Shown: piece after piece, positions 35,586 through 43,892 of the stretch
Layout of the letters: every line of letters begins with the position of its first letter
Position numbering within the stretch: the first letter of the stretch is position 1
DNA from: an uncultured Lachnospiraceae bacterium
GTDB lineage: Bacteria; Bacillota; Clostridia; Lachnospirales; Lachnospiraceae
Length of the DNA: 64,000 nt
Direction: 5' to 3'
Assembly: GCA_930972465.1 (NCBI GenBank)
Contig: CAKNHF010000011.1
Coordinates: forward strand, 1-64,000
Made by a program: the position numbers and the translations under genes
Notes under the pieces: model-generated
What the model was told of the DNA's origin: nothing
Databases searched by the model: none
What the model saw: the letters and a program-made list of their open reading frames with translations, nothing else

Positions 35586-35608
35586 GCAGGCCTGTTCTAC
35601 AGGCCTGC
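35586..35608 (+). promoter_or_regulatory. hairpin in the nitroreductase leader
   Basis: Perfect 9-bp stem GCAGGCCTG (35586-35594) and CAGGCCTGC (35600-35608) around TTCTA. It lies between the promoter and the ribosome-binding site; the downstream sequence is A-rich rather than T-rich on this strand, so it is probably a 5' stabilising hairpin rather than a terminator. Confidence 0.55.
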
Positions 35609-35633
35609 TTATAAAAAATAGGGAGGCATACAG

Positions 35634-36170
35634 ATGAATACCGCAGAATGCATTACAACCCGAAGAAGCATCCGTAAGTACAAACCGGATCCTGTTGATC
35701 ATTCACTGATTGATTCTATTGTTTCACTGGCGTCTTATTCCCCTTCCTGGAAAAACACTCAGATCACCCATTATATCGCGATCGAAGATTCTTCTCTTCT
35801 GAGAGAGATCGCAGAAAAATTCACCCCGGATTACAATTCAAAGATTATAAGCCAGGCGCCCATGCTGATCGCCGTCACTCTGGTCAGAGGACGCAGCGGT
35901 TTTGAACGGGACGGCTCTTTTTCCACAAAGAAAGGAGACCGCTGGCAGATGTTTGATGCAGGGGCGGCATGCCAGACTTTCTGTCTTGCAGCCAGAGATA
36001 AGGGACTCGGCACGGTCATCATGGGGATCTTTGATGAGGATGGGATCACAGAACTTTTACATATTCCGGAGGATCAGGAGCTTGCGGCACTGATCGCAGT
36101 AGGGTGGCCGGATATCGATCCTGATGCACCGAAGAGAAAGACCGTCGGAGATTTACTTCAATACAGATAA
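35634..36170 (+). CDS. nitroreductase family protein
   Basis: A 178-residue FMN-dependent NAD(P)H oxidoreductase of the nitroreductase fold. FMN phosphate binding is seen in [17 protein letters not shown] at the N-terminus, the [10 protein letters not shown] segment follows, and [22 protein letters not shown] with [15 protein letters not shown] closes the fold. It is shorter than NfsB-type enzymes, like many small clostridial nitroreductases of unknown substrate. GGGAGG precedes the ATG. Followed 38 bp later by pyrB, probably read together from the promoter at 35544-35572. Confidence 0.9.
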   Translation: MNTAECITTRRSIRKYKPDPVDHSLIDSIVSLASYSPSWKNTQITHYIAIEDSSLLREIAEKFTPDYNSKIISQAPMLIAVTLVRGRSGFERDGSFSTKKGDRWQMFDAGAACQTFCLAARDKGLGTVIMGIFDEDGITELLHIPEDQELAALIAVGWPDIDPDAPKRKTVGDLLQYR

Positions 36171-36208
36171 GATTAAGTGGCAGATTTCTGTCACGGAGGA
36201 GGTTATTT

Positions 36209-37129
36209 ATGAGACATTTGATGAGTCCGCTGGATTTTTCGGTGGAAGAACTTGACACACTGCTGGACCTGGCACAGGATATCGAGGCACATCCTGAAAA
36301 GTACGCCCACGCGTGTGAAGGGAAAAAGCTTGCAACACTTTTCTATGAGCCGAGCACACGTACCCGTCTGAGCCATGAGGCCGCAATGCTGAACCTTGGC
36401 GGAAGCGTCATGGGCTTTGCTTCTTCAGATTCCAGCTCTGCTTCCAAGGGAGAAAGCGTCGCTGACACAATCCGCGTAATTTCCTGTTACGCTGATATCT
36501 GTGCCATGAGACACCCGAAAGAAGGGGCTCCTATGGTGGCATGCCAGCACTCCACAATTCCTGTAATCAATGCAGGAGACGGAGGGCATCAGCATCCTAC
36601 ACAGACGCTGACTGATCTGCTCACGATCCGGAATCTGAAAGGCCGTCTCTGCAATATGACGATCGGCCTGTGCGGAGATCTGAAATTCGGACGTACAGTC
36701 CACTCTCTGATCAACGCGCTCGTGAGATATGAGGGAATCCGTTTTATCCTGATCTCTCCGGAAGAGCTTCGTCTTCCGGAATATATCCGCCATGATGTAC
36801 TGGACAGGAACAATATTCCATATGAAGAGGTGGTACGTCTCGAAGACGCCCTTCCTCAGCTCGATATCCTTTATATGACCAGAGTACAGAAAGAACGTTT
36901 CTTCAACGAAGAAGACTATGTACGCATGAAGGACTTTTATATTCTTGACAAGGCCAAAATGAAGCTTGCCCCGGAAGACATGTATGTCCTTCATCCGCTC
37001 CCGAGAGTAAACGAAATCTCGGTTGAAGTGGACGATGATCCGCGTGCCGCTTATTTCCGTCAGGCACAGTACGGAGTCTATGTCCGCATGGCGCTTATTC
37101 TGACACTGCTCGATATTCACGTTGACTGA
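36209..37129 (+). CDS. pyrB: aspartate carbamoyltransferase catalytic subunit
   Basis: Condenses carbamoyl phosphate with aspartate, the committed step of pyrimidine synthesis. The 306-residue protein has the carbamoyl-phosphate loop [15 protein letters not shown] (about 48-62), the SSKGES loop with Ser/Lys, [12 protein letters not shown], and the aspartate-binding MTRVQKERF and [17 protein letters not shown] lies before the ATG. pyrI follows 36 bp later, so this is the dodecameric allosteric type rather than the Bacillus PyrB-only trimer. No PyrR-binding loop is visible before it. Confidence 0.97.
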   Translation: MRHLMSPLDFSVEELDTLLDLAQDIEAHPEKYAHACEGKKLATLFYEPSTRTRLSHEAAMLNLGGSVMGFASSDSSSASKGESVADTIRVISCYADICAMRHPKEGAPMVACQHSTIPVINAGDGGHQHPTQTLTDLLTIRNLKGRLCNMTIGLCGDLKFGRTVHSLINALVRYEGIRFILISPEELRLPEYIRHDVLDRNNIPYEEVVRLEDALPQLDILYMTRVQKERFFNEEDYVRMKDFYILDKAKMKLAPEDMYVLHPLPRVNEISVEVDDDPRAAYFRQAQYGVYVRMALILTLLDIHVD

Positions 37130-37165
37130 TCTAACAGAGGATTTAAAAAAGAGAGGAACAGATAA

Positions 37166-37609
37166 ATGGTAAAAAATACACTGAATGTAGGAAGTATATC
37201 GGAAGGCTTTGTTCTGGACCACATTGAGGCTGGGAGAAGCATGGACATCTACAAGTATCTCCACCTGGATAAACTGGACTGCTGTGTGGCTATCATCAAA
37301 AACGCCAAGAGCAGCAAAATGGGGAAGAAGGATATTATCAAGATCGAATGCCCCATTGATTTCATGGATCTGGATATTCTGGGATTCATTGACCACAACA
37401 TCACTGTAAACATCATTGAAAATGAAAAAATTGTTGAGAAGAAGCAGCTGAGACTCCCGAAAGAAATCAAAAACGTAATCCGCTGCAAAAACCCGAGATG
37501 CATCACCTCTATCGAACAGGGACTGGATCATGTCTTTGTTCTCACAGATGAGGAGAACCAGATCTACAGATGTAAATACTGCGAAGAGAAATACCGCAGG
37601 AGAAGATAA
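37166..37609 (+). CDS. pyrI: aspartate carbamoyltransferase regulatory subunit
   Basis: Binds CTP/UTP/ATP and tunes PyrB activity. The 147-residue protein begins with the nucleotide-binding domain (NVGSISEGFVLDHIEAG, and the VAIIKNAKSSKMGKKDIIKIE block) and ends with a zinc domain whose four cysteines are in CKNPRC and CKYC. Its size and domains are standard. It ends directly before a long bidirectional terminator. Confidence 0.97.
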   Translation: MVKNTLNVGSISEGFVLDHIEAGRSMDIYKYLHLDKLDCCVAIIKNAKSSKMGKKDIIKIECPIDFMDLDILGFIDHNITVNIIENEKIVEKKQLRLPKEIKNVIRCKNPRCITSIEQGLDHVFVLTDEENQIYRCKYCEEKYRRRR

Positions 37610-37623
37610 GCGTGAAAGACCGC

Positions 37624-37679
37624 AAAAACGGATGCGGGTCCGCACACAGCACTGCTGTCGCGGATCCGCATCCGTTTTT
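37624..37679. terminator. bidirectional terminator between pyrI and rnpB
   Basis: A 20-bp stem with one mismatch, beginning AAAAACGGATGCGG at 37624 and closing CCGCATCCGTTTTT at 37679. A and T runs on both ends make it a terminator for both convergent transcripts. Confidence 0.9.
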
Positions 37680-37691
37680 TTCTGAAAACAG

Positions 37692-38096
37692 TGTTAAGCA
37701 AGACGATAAGCCGGGTTATGTCGTTGGACAATCATCTGTCTAGGCGCGGCGTCGCCGCCGTGCTCAAGCGACCTACCTGAAGCGTGACGGGCCGCCACAC
37801 TGCTTCTTTCCGGTCTTGCTTCGGATGGGGTTTACATGTGCCCTCTCTGTTACCAGAGAGGCGGTAGTCTCTTACACTGCCTTTCCACCCTTACCCGGAC
37901 AGATGTAGGATGACACGGAAAAAACAGATACCTGTTCGTATCAGCATACATCTGTCCGGGCGGTTTATTTCTGTTGCACTGGCCTTGGAGTCACCTCCAC
38001 CGGACGTTATCCGGCATCCTGCCCTGTGAAGCCCGGACTTTCCTCGTCTGCGGCCTTTCGGCACCTGCAGCCGCGATTGTCTGTCTTACTTAACAC
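37692..38096 (-). ncRNA. rnpB: RNase P RNA, bacterial type A
   Basis: Catalytic RNA that removes 5' leaders from pre-tRNA. On the minus strand the conserved core GAGGAAAGTCCGGGCTTC with ACAGGGCAGGATGCC follows the 5' end, then GGTGGAGGTGACTCC and CCAGTGCAACAG. The 3' part has the matching P4 strand in the AACCCGGCTTATCG region. The ends pair with each other (GTTAAGTAAGAC with GTCTTGCTTAAC) to form helix P1. Length is about 400 nt, standard for type A. A vegetative promoter lies just upstream and a strong terminator just downstream. Confidence 0.95.
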
Positions 38097-38104
38097 ATTT
38101 TTCA

Positions 38105-38133
38105 ATTATACTATCGCAGGGGGAAACTGTCCA
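38105..38133 (-). promoter_or_regulatory. promoter of rnpB
   Basis: TGGACA (38128-38133), 17-bp spacer, TATAAT (38105-38110) on the minus strand; the expected start site is within a few bases of the RNase P RNA 5' end. A CCATTCC/GGAATGG hairpin upstream (about 38143-38167) may end the rnhA transcript. Confidence 0.8.
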
Positions 38134-38194
38134 GACCTTTCTTCCATTCCGTACAGAAATGGAATGGGAATGTTTCCGTGCGAAACAAACTCAA

Positions 38195-38683
38195 TTACAC
38201 TGAACCGTCTGTTGCGCCTTCATCCACAATCAGGTCGTTTCCGTCCGCAGCTCCTGTGGCCAGCGCATCGCACCGTTCATTCTGCGGATGCCCGTCATGT
38301 CCTTTTACCCAGTGAAATTTGACGTCATGAGGCTCTCTGGCTTTCAGAAGCCGTTTCCACAGGTCCACATTCTTTACCGGCTCATTTTTTCCCCGCTTCC
38401 AGTTCTTTTTGATCCATCCATCCACCCAGTGCTGATTGAATGCATTTACCACATACTGTGAATCCGAATAAACCTCCACTGTACAGGGACGGTTCAACGC
38501 CTCCAGACCGGCGATCACCGCCATGAGTTCCATCCGGTTGTTTGTTGTCTTCACATATCCCTGGGACATTTCTTTCACATGCAGCTCTCCTTTCGGATCC
38601 ACATATTCAAGAACAGTCCCATAGCCACCGGGGCCATCCGGATTTCCTCTGGCCGCTCCGTCAGTGTAAATCTTTACAAGCAT
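38195..38683 (-). CDS. rnhA: ribonuclease HI
   Basis: Cleaves RNA in RNA-DNA hybrids. The 162-residue protein shows all catalytic acidic residues: Asp in [17 protein letters not shown] [16 protein letters not shown], Glu in [16 protein letters not shown], Asp in [12 protein letters not shown], and the late Asp in RCDALAT. The basic handle [14 protein letters not shown] is present. Last gene of the punA operon. Confidence 0.95.
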   Translation of the reverse strand: MLVKIYTDGAARGNPDGPGGYGTVLEYVDPKGELHVKEMSQGYVKTTNNRMELMAVIAGLEALNRPCTVEVYSDSQYVVNAFNQHWVDGWIKKNWKRGKNEPVKNVDLWKRLLKAREPHDVKFHWVKGHDGHPQNERCDALATGAADGNDLIVDEGATDGSV

Positions 38684-38707
38684 GTCCTTACATCCTCTCT
38701 GTGTGAT

Positions 38708-39397
38708 TTATTTTTCCAGCAGGAAGCTCTGTCCTTCCCTTTCAATCCTCATAATCCTGTCTTCATATTCCCGGGTGCATTTTTCCAGCAAAAGCCGGTC
38801 GAAGACTTCATAACTGCCCCAGAAATGCATCGGAAAGACCTTCTCTGTGTCCGTACGTTTCATAAAGCAGTCCAGCCCCCAGCAGTACTGCTCTCCCAGC
38901 CTGGGATCCACCGGGACAAAAGCGACATTGATCTTCTCCTTCTGGAGCTTGTTGATCTCGGACTGATAGGCTCTCCGCATCGCAGTATTATACGCTTCCG
39001 TCTCTCCTTCCCAGTGCCACCAGTTCAGGTCTCCCGCATGATAGATCGTCTTTCCTCCATATTTAAGAAGATACGCGACTCCCTCGTCCGTTGAGCGAAG
39101 TGTCCGGATTCTGCCCCCCAGGATTTCCCGCTCTTCATTTGGTTTCATAAAGACAATATCCGGCGCTGCTTTTTCCGTCACGTCTGAAGAAAGGATAAAA
39201 CACAGCGGACCCGGGTGCTTTCTCAGAGAAAAAATCTCTTTCCGATAATGATCGTAATGTGCGTGACTCACAAAAACAAGCAGTTTTTTCCCGGGATCCA
39301 TCTTCGGAAGCTCTCCTTTATAATAGTCGAACAGAAAAATCACGTCATCCATTTCGACAAGGAAGCCGCTGTGTCCAAGATATGTAACCTTCATCAT
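38708..39397 (-). CDS. MBL-fold metallo-hydrolase
   Basis: A 229-residue beta-lactamase-fold protein of the UlaG/L-ascorbate-lactonase-like type. VTYLGHSGFLVEM opens the fold, SHAHYDHYRKEI is the metal-binding HxHxDH-type motif (about 53-64), and IYHAGDLNWWHW and MHFWGSYE supply later ligands. Substrate unknown. Its ATG overlaps the stop of the Mog-like gene by 4 bp, so the two are translationally coupled. An alternative ATG lies one codon downstream. Confidence 0.85.
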   Translation of the reverse strand: MMKVTYLGHSGFLVEMDDVIFLFDYYKGELPKMDPGKKLLVFVSHAHYDHYRKEIFSLRKHPGPLCFILSSDVTEKAAPDIVFMKPNEEREILGGRIRTLRSTDEGVAYLLKYGGKTIYHAGDLNWWHWEGETEAYNTAMRRAYQSEINKLQKEKINVAFVPVDPRLGEQYCWGLDCFMKRTDTEKVFPMHFWGSYEVFDRLLLEKCTREYEDRIMRIEREGQSFLLEK

Positions 39398-39858
39398 AAA
39401 CTCATCGTCTCCACAACCTGCACTACTTCAGGGAGAATATACTCCATGTCTTCTTTTGCCATTTTTGCGCTTTCCGGCAGATTGATGATCAGAGTCTTTT
39501 TTCTGATCCCCGCTGCTGAACGGTCCAGAATGATCTTCTTGGAATATCGGATATTGTATGCCCGGAGCGCCTCCGGGATCCCCGGGAGAAGGCGGTCCGC
39601 CACATCAGCGAGAGCATCCGGCGCACAGTCTCTCTCCCGGTATTCTACTGCGCCTGTGGTAAGAATCAGATCCACTGAGCCAGAATCCGCCAGCTGTTTC
39701 AGAACGGAGGCCAATACCGCTCTTTCCTGAGGCAGCACACTGGCTGCCCTTACTTCAAATCCCACATGTTCCAGCATTCTCTTCAGTGCGGTTGCCGCCG
39801 CGCTTTCCGCCTTTGCCTTATATGCTCCCGTATCAAGTGTAAATATAGCTGCTCTCAT
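39394..39858 (-). CDS. MoaB/Mog-type molybdopterin-binding domain protein
   Basis: A 154-residue protein of the MogA/MoaB fold, which in molybdenum cofactor synthesis adenylylates molybdopterin. The expected glycine motif TTGGTG-x3-RD-x-(T/S)PEA appears here as TTGAVEYRERDCAPDAL, with the RDxxPD part retained and the glycines partly changed; the later SAAGIRKKTLIINLPES matches the family. No other molybdenum cofactor genes are nearby, so the role may be divergent. Coupled to the MBL-fold gene. Confidence 0.8.
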   Translation of the reverse strand: MRAAIFTLDTGAYKAKAESAAATALKRMLEHVGFEVRAASVLPQERAVLASVLKQLADSGSVDLILTTGAVEYRERDCAPDALADVADRLLPGIPEALRAYNIRYSKKIILDRSAAGIRKKTLIINLPESAKMAKEDMEYILPEVVQVVETMSL

Positions 39859-39937
39859 CGTTCGTACCCCTTTCGTTCTTATTTACCTGTTTCTTTTCTC
39901 TCCTCCGGTCCCCCTGTACCGGAACATGATCCGTGAT

Positions 39938-41215
39938 CTATCCGAGGATCCTCCTTGCGGACTCATTTGCCTTTGCATAGATCTCTTCTCTGGAGCGGTC
40001 CAGGAAAAATTTTCCGTCTCTGTACAGGACTTTTCCTCCGACCATGGTCAGTTTTACATTCTGTTTGCTTCCGCTGAACACCACGTTGCGTTCAATATTC
40101 TGGATCGGCTGCATATTGGGCTGCATCAGGTCAATCATAATCAGATCAGCTTTTTTGCCCTCGCTCAGCGTATCACACTCCGGAAGTCCCATGGCATGCG
40201 CCCCGTTCACAGCCGCCATCCTGAGCACCTCCATAGCCGGCACAGCCTCCGGGTCGTCGCAGACAGCCTTCTGGAGTCCTGTCACAAGGAACATCTCCCG
40301 GAACATGTCAAGACAGTTGTTGCTGGCAGCTCCATCCGTTCCGATGGACACCGGAATCCCCATATCAAGGTACCGCTTTACCGGAGCGATACCGCTGGCA
40401 AGCTTCAGATTTGAAGCAGGGTTTGTGACCACATAAAGCCCCCTCTTCTTTATAATGTCAAAATCCGATTCGTCCATATGAACGCCATGGAAGAGACCGC
40501 CTCCGTGATTGAACAGCCCCAGGGAATCCATATACGCCACCGGCGTCATGCCTGTGCGTGTCCTGCAGTCCTCCACCTCTTTTTTCGTCTCGGAACAGTG
40601 AACATAGACGGGGGCCTTATATTTCTCCGAGAGAGCGGCCAGCCCCTCCATCAGTTCACGGCTGGTCGTATACTCAGCGTGAAATCCGAGCTGGAATGAG
40701 ATAAGCCTGTCCGGATCCTGGTTATAAGTATGATAATCCGCTTCTACTTCCTCAAGAGTTCCCCCGAAATTATTGATGCTCTCACAGAATACATTGCGGA
40801 ATCCGGCTTCGCGCACTGCCCTTGCTCCTGCTGCCCGGTGCATATACATATCAAAAATGGAGGTAATTCCGCTTGTCAGGTATTCCATTACCGCCAGTTT
40901 TGTGTGCCAGTACACATCGTCATCGGTAAGCTTCGCCTCTGCGGGGAACACCCGGTTGTTAAGCCATTCGTCCAGCTTCATGTCATCCGCATGGGAACGG
41001 AGAAAAGTCATTGCCGAATGAGTATGGGCATTCTTGAACCCCGGCATGATCAGATTTCTCTCCGCATCGATCTCTTCATCCCATTTCATCTCCGGAGCTG
41101 TCCTCCTGGGACCCACATAGGTGATCGTGTCTCCCTCAATCCACAGTTCACCTTCAAAGATGCCTTTTTTCTCCTCCATAGTCAGTATTCTTGCATTATA
41201 TATTCTTGTATTCAT
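39938..41215 (-). CDS. mtaD: 5'-methylthioadenosine / S-adenosylhomocysteine deaminase-like amidohydrolase
   Basis: A metal-dependent amidohydrolase of 425 residues in the TRZ/ATZ/MtaD group, deaminating MTA, SAH or related nucleosides. The zinc ligands are visible in FKNAHTHSAMTFLRSHADD (about 58-76), YVHCSETKKE, FHGVHMDE and GTDGAASNN (about 285-293). The EWL-type segment MKLDEWLNNRVFPAE is also typical. It follows punA by 44 bp, so deamination to inosine-type nucleosides and their phosphorolysis are probably linked. Guanine deaminase-like activity cannot be excluded. Confidence 0.85.
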   Translation of the reverse strand: MNTRIYNARILTMEEKKGIFEGELWIEGDTITYVGPRRTAPEMKWDEEIDAERNLIMPGFKNAHTHSAMTFLRSHADDMKLDEWLNNRVFPAEAKLTDDDVYWHTKLAVMEYLTSGITSIFDMYMHRAAGARAVREAGFRNVFCESINNFGGTLEEVEADYHTYNQDPDRLISFQLGFHAEYTTSRELMEGLAALSEKYKAPVYVHCSETKKEVEDCRTRTGMTPVAYMDSLGLFNHGGGLFHGVHMDESDFDIIKKRGLYVVTNPASNLKLASGIAPVKRYLDMGIPVSIGTDGAASNNCLDMFREMFLVTGLQKAVCDDPEAVPAMEVLRMAAVNGAHAMGLPECDTLSEGKKADLIMIDLMQPNMQPIQNIERNVVFSGSKQNVKLTMVGGKVLYRDGKFFLDRSREEIYAKANESARRILG

Positions 41216-41259
41216 ATCGTTTTCCTCTTCCCATTTCTTGTCCTGGAGTTACTCATCTG

Positions 41260-42081
41260 TCACATACGCTCAATAATTCTGGTCACAAGGCGCTCGAATT
41301 CTCCGGACCGCCTGTCCGCCACTGCCTGTACATCCAGATGGCTCAGTTCTTCATCCGAAAGACCGCTCGCCATATTTGATATACAGGAAATACCGCACAC
41401 ACGAATCCCGGCATGCCGTGCGGCAATAGCCTCACAGGCCGTGCTCATCCCTACCGCATCCGCACCCAGTGCCGCATACATTCTGATTTCTGCCGGACTT
41501 TCAAAATTCGGTCCTGTAGTCTGAAGATAGACTCCTTCCTGCAGTTCAATCTTCTCGTCCGCTGCAGTGGATCGGATCATTTCCTGAAGCTCCGTATCAT
41601 AAATGCGGGTCATATCCGGGAACCGTTCTCCCAGTTCAGACACATTCTGTCCGATCAGCGGAGAAGGAACAAAGCTGGAAATCTGATCTGTAATCATCAT
41701 AAAGTCGCCCACATGAAAACTGCGGTTTATCCCCCCTGACGCATTTGTCAGAAAAAGGATCTCTATCCCCATCCGCTTCATCAGGCGGGTCGGAAGCACG
41801 ACCTCTTCCATGGAATATCCTTCATAATAATGCACACGTCCCTTCATGACAACGGCAGGCACATTTCCGATATAACCCAGCAGAAACCTTCCGTCGTGTC
41901 CCTCCACTGTAGAAACCGGGAATCCCGGGATATCACCGTACGGAATTTCCTTCTCCACCTTCATGTTCTTTGCGTAGCCGCCAAGTCCCGATCCCAGAAT
42001 CAGGCCCACACGGGGCACAAAGTCGGTTACCGATCTATAATATTCATAACATTTTTCCAGTCGTTCATACTGTGCGCTCAT
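41260..42081 (-). CDS. punA: purine nucleoside phosphorylase (trimeric class)
   Basis: Splits inosine and guanosine with phosphate. The 273-residue protein shows LILGSGLGGYAKN (phosphate-binding loop, about 27-39), PGFPVSTVEGHDGRFLLG, KGRVHYYEGYSMEEVVLPTR, LTNASGGINRSFHVGDFM and the base-binding GPNFESPAEIRMYAALGADAVGMST. This is the low-molecular-mass trimeric family rather than DeoD. First gene of the operon that continues with mtaD, the Mog-like gene, the MBL hydrolase and rnhA; a consensus promoter and a long leader hairpin precede it. Confidence 0.95.
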   Translation of the reverse strand: MSAQYERLEKCYEYYRSVTDFVPRVGLILGSGLGGYAKNMKVEKEIPYGDIPGFPVSTVEGHDGRFLLGYIGNVPAVVMKGRVHYYEGYSMEEVVLPTRLMKRMGIEILFLTNASGGINRSFHVGDFMMITDQISSFVPSPLIGQNVSELGERFPDMTRIYDTELQEMIRSTAADEKIELQEGVYLQTTGPNFESPAEIRMYAALGADAVGMSTACEAIAARHAGIRVCGISCISNMASGLSDEELSHLDVQAVADRRSGEFERLVTRIIERM

Positions 42082-42115
42082 GACTTCCTCCTTATCATCT
42101 CCTGTCTCTTACGCA

Positions 42116-42153
42116 GGAAGGCGCTTCTGCACACTTTCGCTGAAGCGCCTTCC
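42116..42153 (-). promoter_or_regulatory. 12-bp hairpin in the punA leader
   Basis: GGAAGGCGCTTC (42116-42127) pairs perfectly with GAAGCGCCTTCC (42142-42153) around a 14-nt loop. It lies in the untranslated leader between promoter and ribosome-binding site, with no T tract, so stabilisation or protein binding is likelier than termination. It does not match the purine riboswitch core. Confidence 0.65.
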
Positions 42154-42182
42154 CGTATAGGAACAGCTTTTTTCCTACTGTG

Positions 42183-42211
42183 ATACTAGCCTATTTTTCC
42201 CTTCTTGTCAA
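42183..42211 (-). promoter_or_regulatory. promoter of the punA operon
   Basis: TTGACA (42206-42211), 17-bp spacer, TAGTAT (42183-42188) on the minus strand. It is in the 230-bp gap between spoIVA and punA, which otherwise holds only the leader hairpin and weak repeats. Confidence 0.75.
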
Positions 42212-42311
42212 GAAACCCCGGGCCATGCATTGGAAGATTCCGGGAGATTTCCTGTTTCGGTACACACAGGCCGGATTCTGTTTTATCCTTCTTCATCCCA
42301 TAATTCCTGTG

Positions 42312-43784
42312 TCAGATAATGATGCAGACCAGTCCTCCGTTTGAGTCATTGACAATTTTCTGCATGGTATCCTGAAGTTTTACCTGACTCTCGTCGTTGA
42401 TCATGGTAATCTTATTGCGCATCCCGTCCATTACAAGCTCTTCGATGGATTTCCCGAAAATATTGGTGCCCCAGACACCTTCCGGAGTTTCACTTTCTTT
42501 CTTGATATATTCCACAAGATCTTCTGCCTGCTTTTCATTTCCGACAATAGGCGCGATCTCCGTCTCGATGTTTGCACGGATCATATGAATGGAGGGCGCC
42601 TCGGACCGGATCTTCACCCCGTACTTGCTGCCCTGTTTGATGATAACCGGATCATCCAGCCGGATGTCTTCTTTTTTCGGGCTGACCACCCCATATCCCT
42701 TCATCTTCACATCCGTGAACGCATCTCTTATCTGGCTGAATTCTTCCTTCATGGCAGAAAGCTCCTTCATGGTGGCAATCAGCTCATATTCACCTTTGAT
42801 CTGTGTTCCTGTCAGTTCACTCAGAACTTCATAATAATACTTCTGCTCGAATCCGATCCGTATCCTTACTTTTCCCGTATCCATCTCTACTTTCTCAACC
42901 GCAATTCCGGTTATGTACGGACTTTCTGTCTCCACCGGACCGGAGACCGCGCTTCTGATATCTTCGATATGGTCCATCACGTTCTTTATGTTCTCCAGGA
43001 GATCCTGCTTGATCCTGTGGTCCCGCGAAAGCATTTCCACCCATTTCGGAAGATAGAACTCTGCTTCTGTGATCGGAAATTCATACAGCACCTCCCGCAT
43101 GATCTCATGAATGTCCTCCTTCTTAAGCTGCTCACAGTTAACCGGGAATACAGAAACACGGTATTTCTGTTCCAGCTCCTCCTTCAGAGCTTTCGCCTCC
43201 TCAGAGTAAGGTTTGCGGCAGTTCAGCAGGATAATAAAAGGTTTTCCTATGGACTGCAGCTCCTTTACCGTCTTCTCCTCTGCCGGAATATAATTCTCTC
43301 TGGGCAGATCCGTCACACTGCCGTCTGTTGTCACCACAAATCCGATCGTGGCATGGTCGTGGATCACCTTCTGTGTCCCGATGGCCGCAGCCTTGGTAAA
43401 CGGGATCTCATACTCAAACCATGGCGTCTTCACCTGCCGTTCCACATCATTTTCAATGTGCCCTGACGCCCCTTCCACCATATAACCCACACAGTCGATA
43501 AGACGGATCTTCACTTCCACATCTTCAGAGAGCCGTACTGACGCCGCTTCTTTCGGAACGAATTTGGGCTCTGTTGTCATGATCGTTGTACCCGACGCGG
43601 ACTGAGGCAGCTCATCCTGTGTTCTTTCTTTTGCATGCTCATCTGTCATATTCGGCAGGACAAGGAGATCCATAAAGCGTTTGATAAATGTCGACTTGCC
43701 TGTCCGAACCGGACCGACGACTCCGATGTAGATCTCCCCGTTCGTCCGTGCTTTCATGTCCCTGTATACCTGAAATGAATCCAT
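42312..43784 (-). CDS. spoIVA: stage IV sporulation protein A, coat basement ATPase
   Basis: SpoIVA hydrolyses ATP and polymerises on the outer forespore membrane to form the base layer for coat and cortex assembly. The 490-residue protein begins MDSFQVYRDMKARTNGEIYIG with Walker A GPVRTGKST (24-32), then the family segments QDELPQSASGTTIMTTEPKFVP and DCVGYMVEGASGHIE, and ends near WGTNIFGKSIEELVMDG and the hydrophobic GGLVCIII. AGGGGG lies 8 nt before the ATG at 43784. A near-perfect sigma-E promoter is present upstream, matching its mother-cell expression in Bacillus. Confidence 0.97.
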   Translation of the reverse strand: MDSFQVYRDMKARTNGEIYIGVVGPVRTGKSTFIKRFMDLLVLPNMTDEHAKERTQDELPQSASGTTIMTTEPKFVPKEAASVRLSEDVEVKIRLIDCVGYMVEGASGHIENDVERQVKTPWFEYEIPFTKAAAIGTQKVIHDHATIGFVVTTDGSVTDLPRENYIPAEEKTVKELQSIGKPFIILLNCRKPYSEEAKALKEELEQKYRVSVFPVNCEQLKKEDIHEIMREVLYEFPITEAEFYLPKWVEMLSRDHRIKQDLLENIKNVMDHIEDIRSAVSGPVETESPYITGIAVEKVEMDTGKVRIRIGFEQKYYYEVLSELTGTQIKGEYELIATMKELSAMKEEFSQIRDAFTDVKMKGYGVVSPKKEDIRLDDPVIIKQGSKYGVKIRSEAPSIHMIRANIETEIAPIVGNEKQAEDLVEYIKKESETPEGVWGTNIFGKSIEELVMDGMRNKITMINDESQVKLQDTMQKIVNDSNGGLVCIII

Positions 43785-43812
43785 AAAAATACCCCCTTGT
43801 TCTGCTGATACC

Positions 43813-43842
43813 AATGTATGCAGACCGCAAGAGGGTTATGAC
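43813..43842 (-). promoter_or_regulatory. sigma-E promoter of spoIVA
   Basis: Minus strand GTCATAA (43836-43842), 15-bp spacer, CATACATT (43813-43820), an exact match to the -10 pattern CATACANT known for Bacillus sigma-E. It lies 29 bp before the spoIVA ATG. Confidence 0.75.
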
Positions 43843-43892
43843 TTCTTTCTTCTGTTTTTAAAAGGCGTCTTTATCTGTATCTGCTCACACCT

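Noticed and set aside
35028-35702. Minus-strand frame of 224 codons across the pheA promoter, small membrane protein and nitroreductase start
   Set aside because: It crosses two genes and several regulatory sites on the other strand and has no family features.
38026-38322. Plus-strand frame of 98 codons near 38.1 kb
   Set aside because: It lies opposite RNase P RNA and the end of rnhA, both well supported.
42082-42311. Purine riboswitch upstream of punA
   Set aside because: The three-helix core with its conserved loop sequences is not visible; only a simple 12-bp hairpin is present.
42585-43466. Plus-strand open frame of 293 codons opposite spoIVA
   Set aside because: Shadow of a conserved sporulation gene; Leu/Arg/His-rich translation typical of antisense frames and no start signals.
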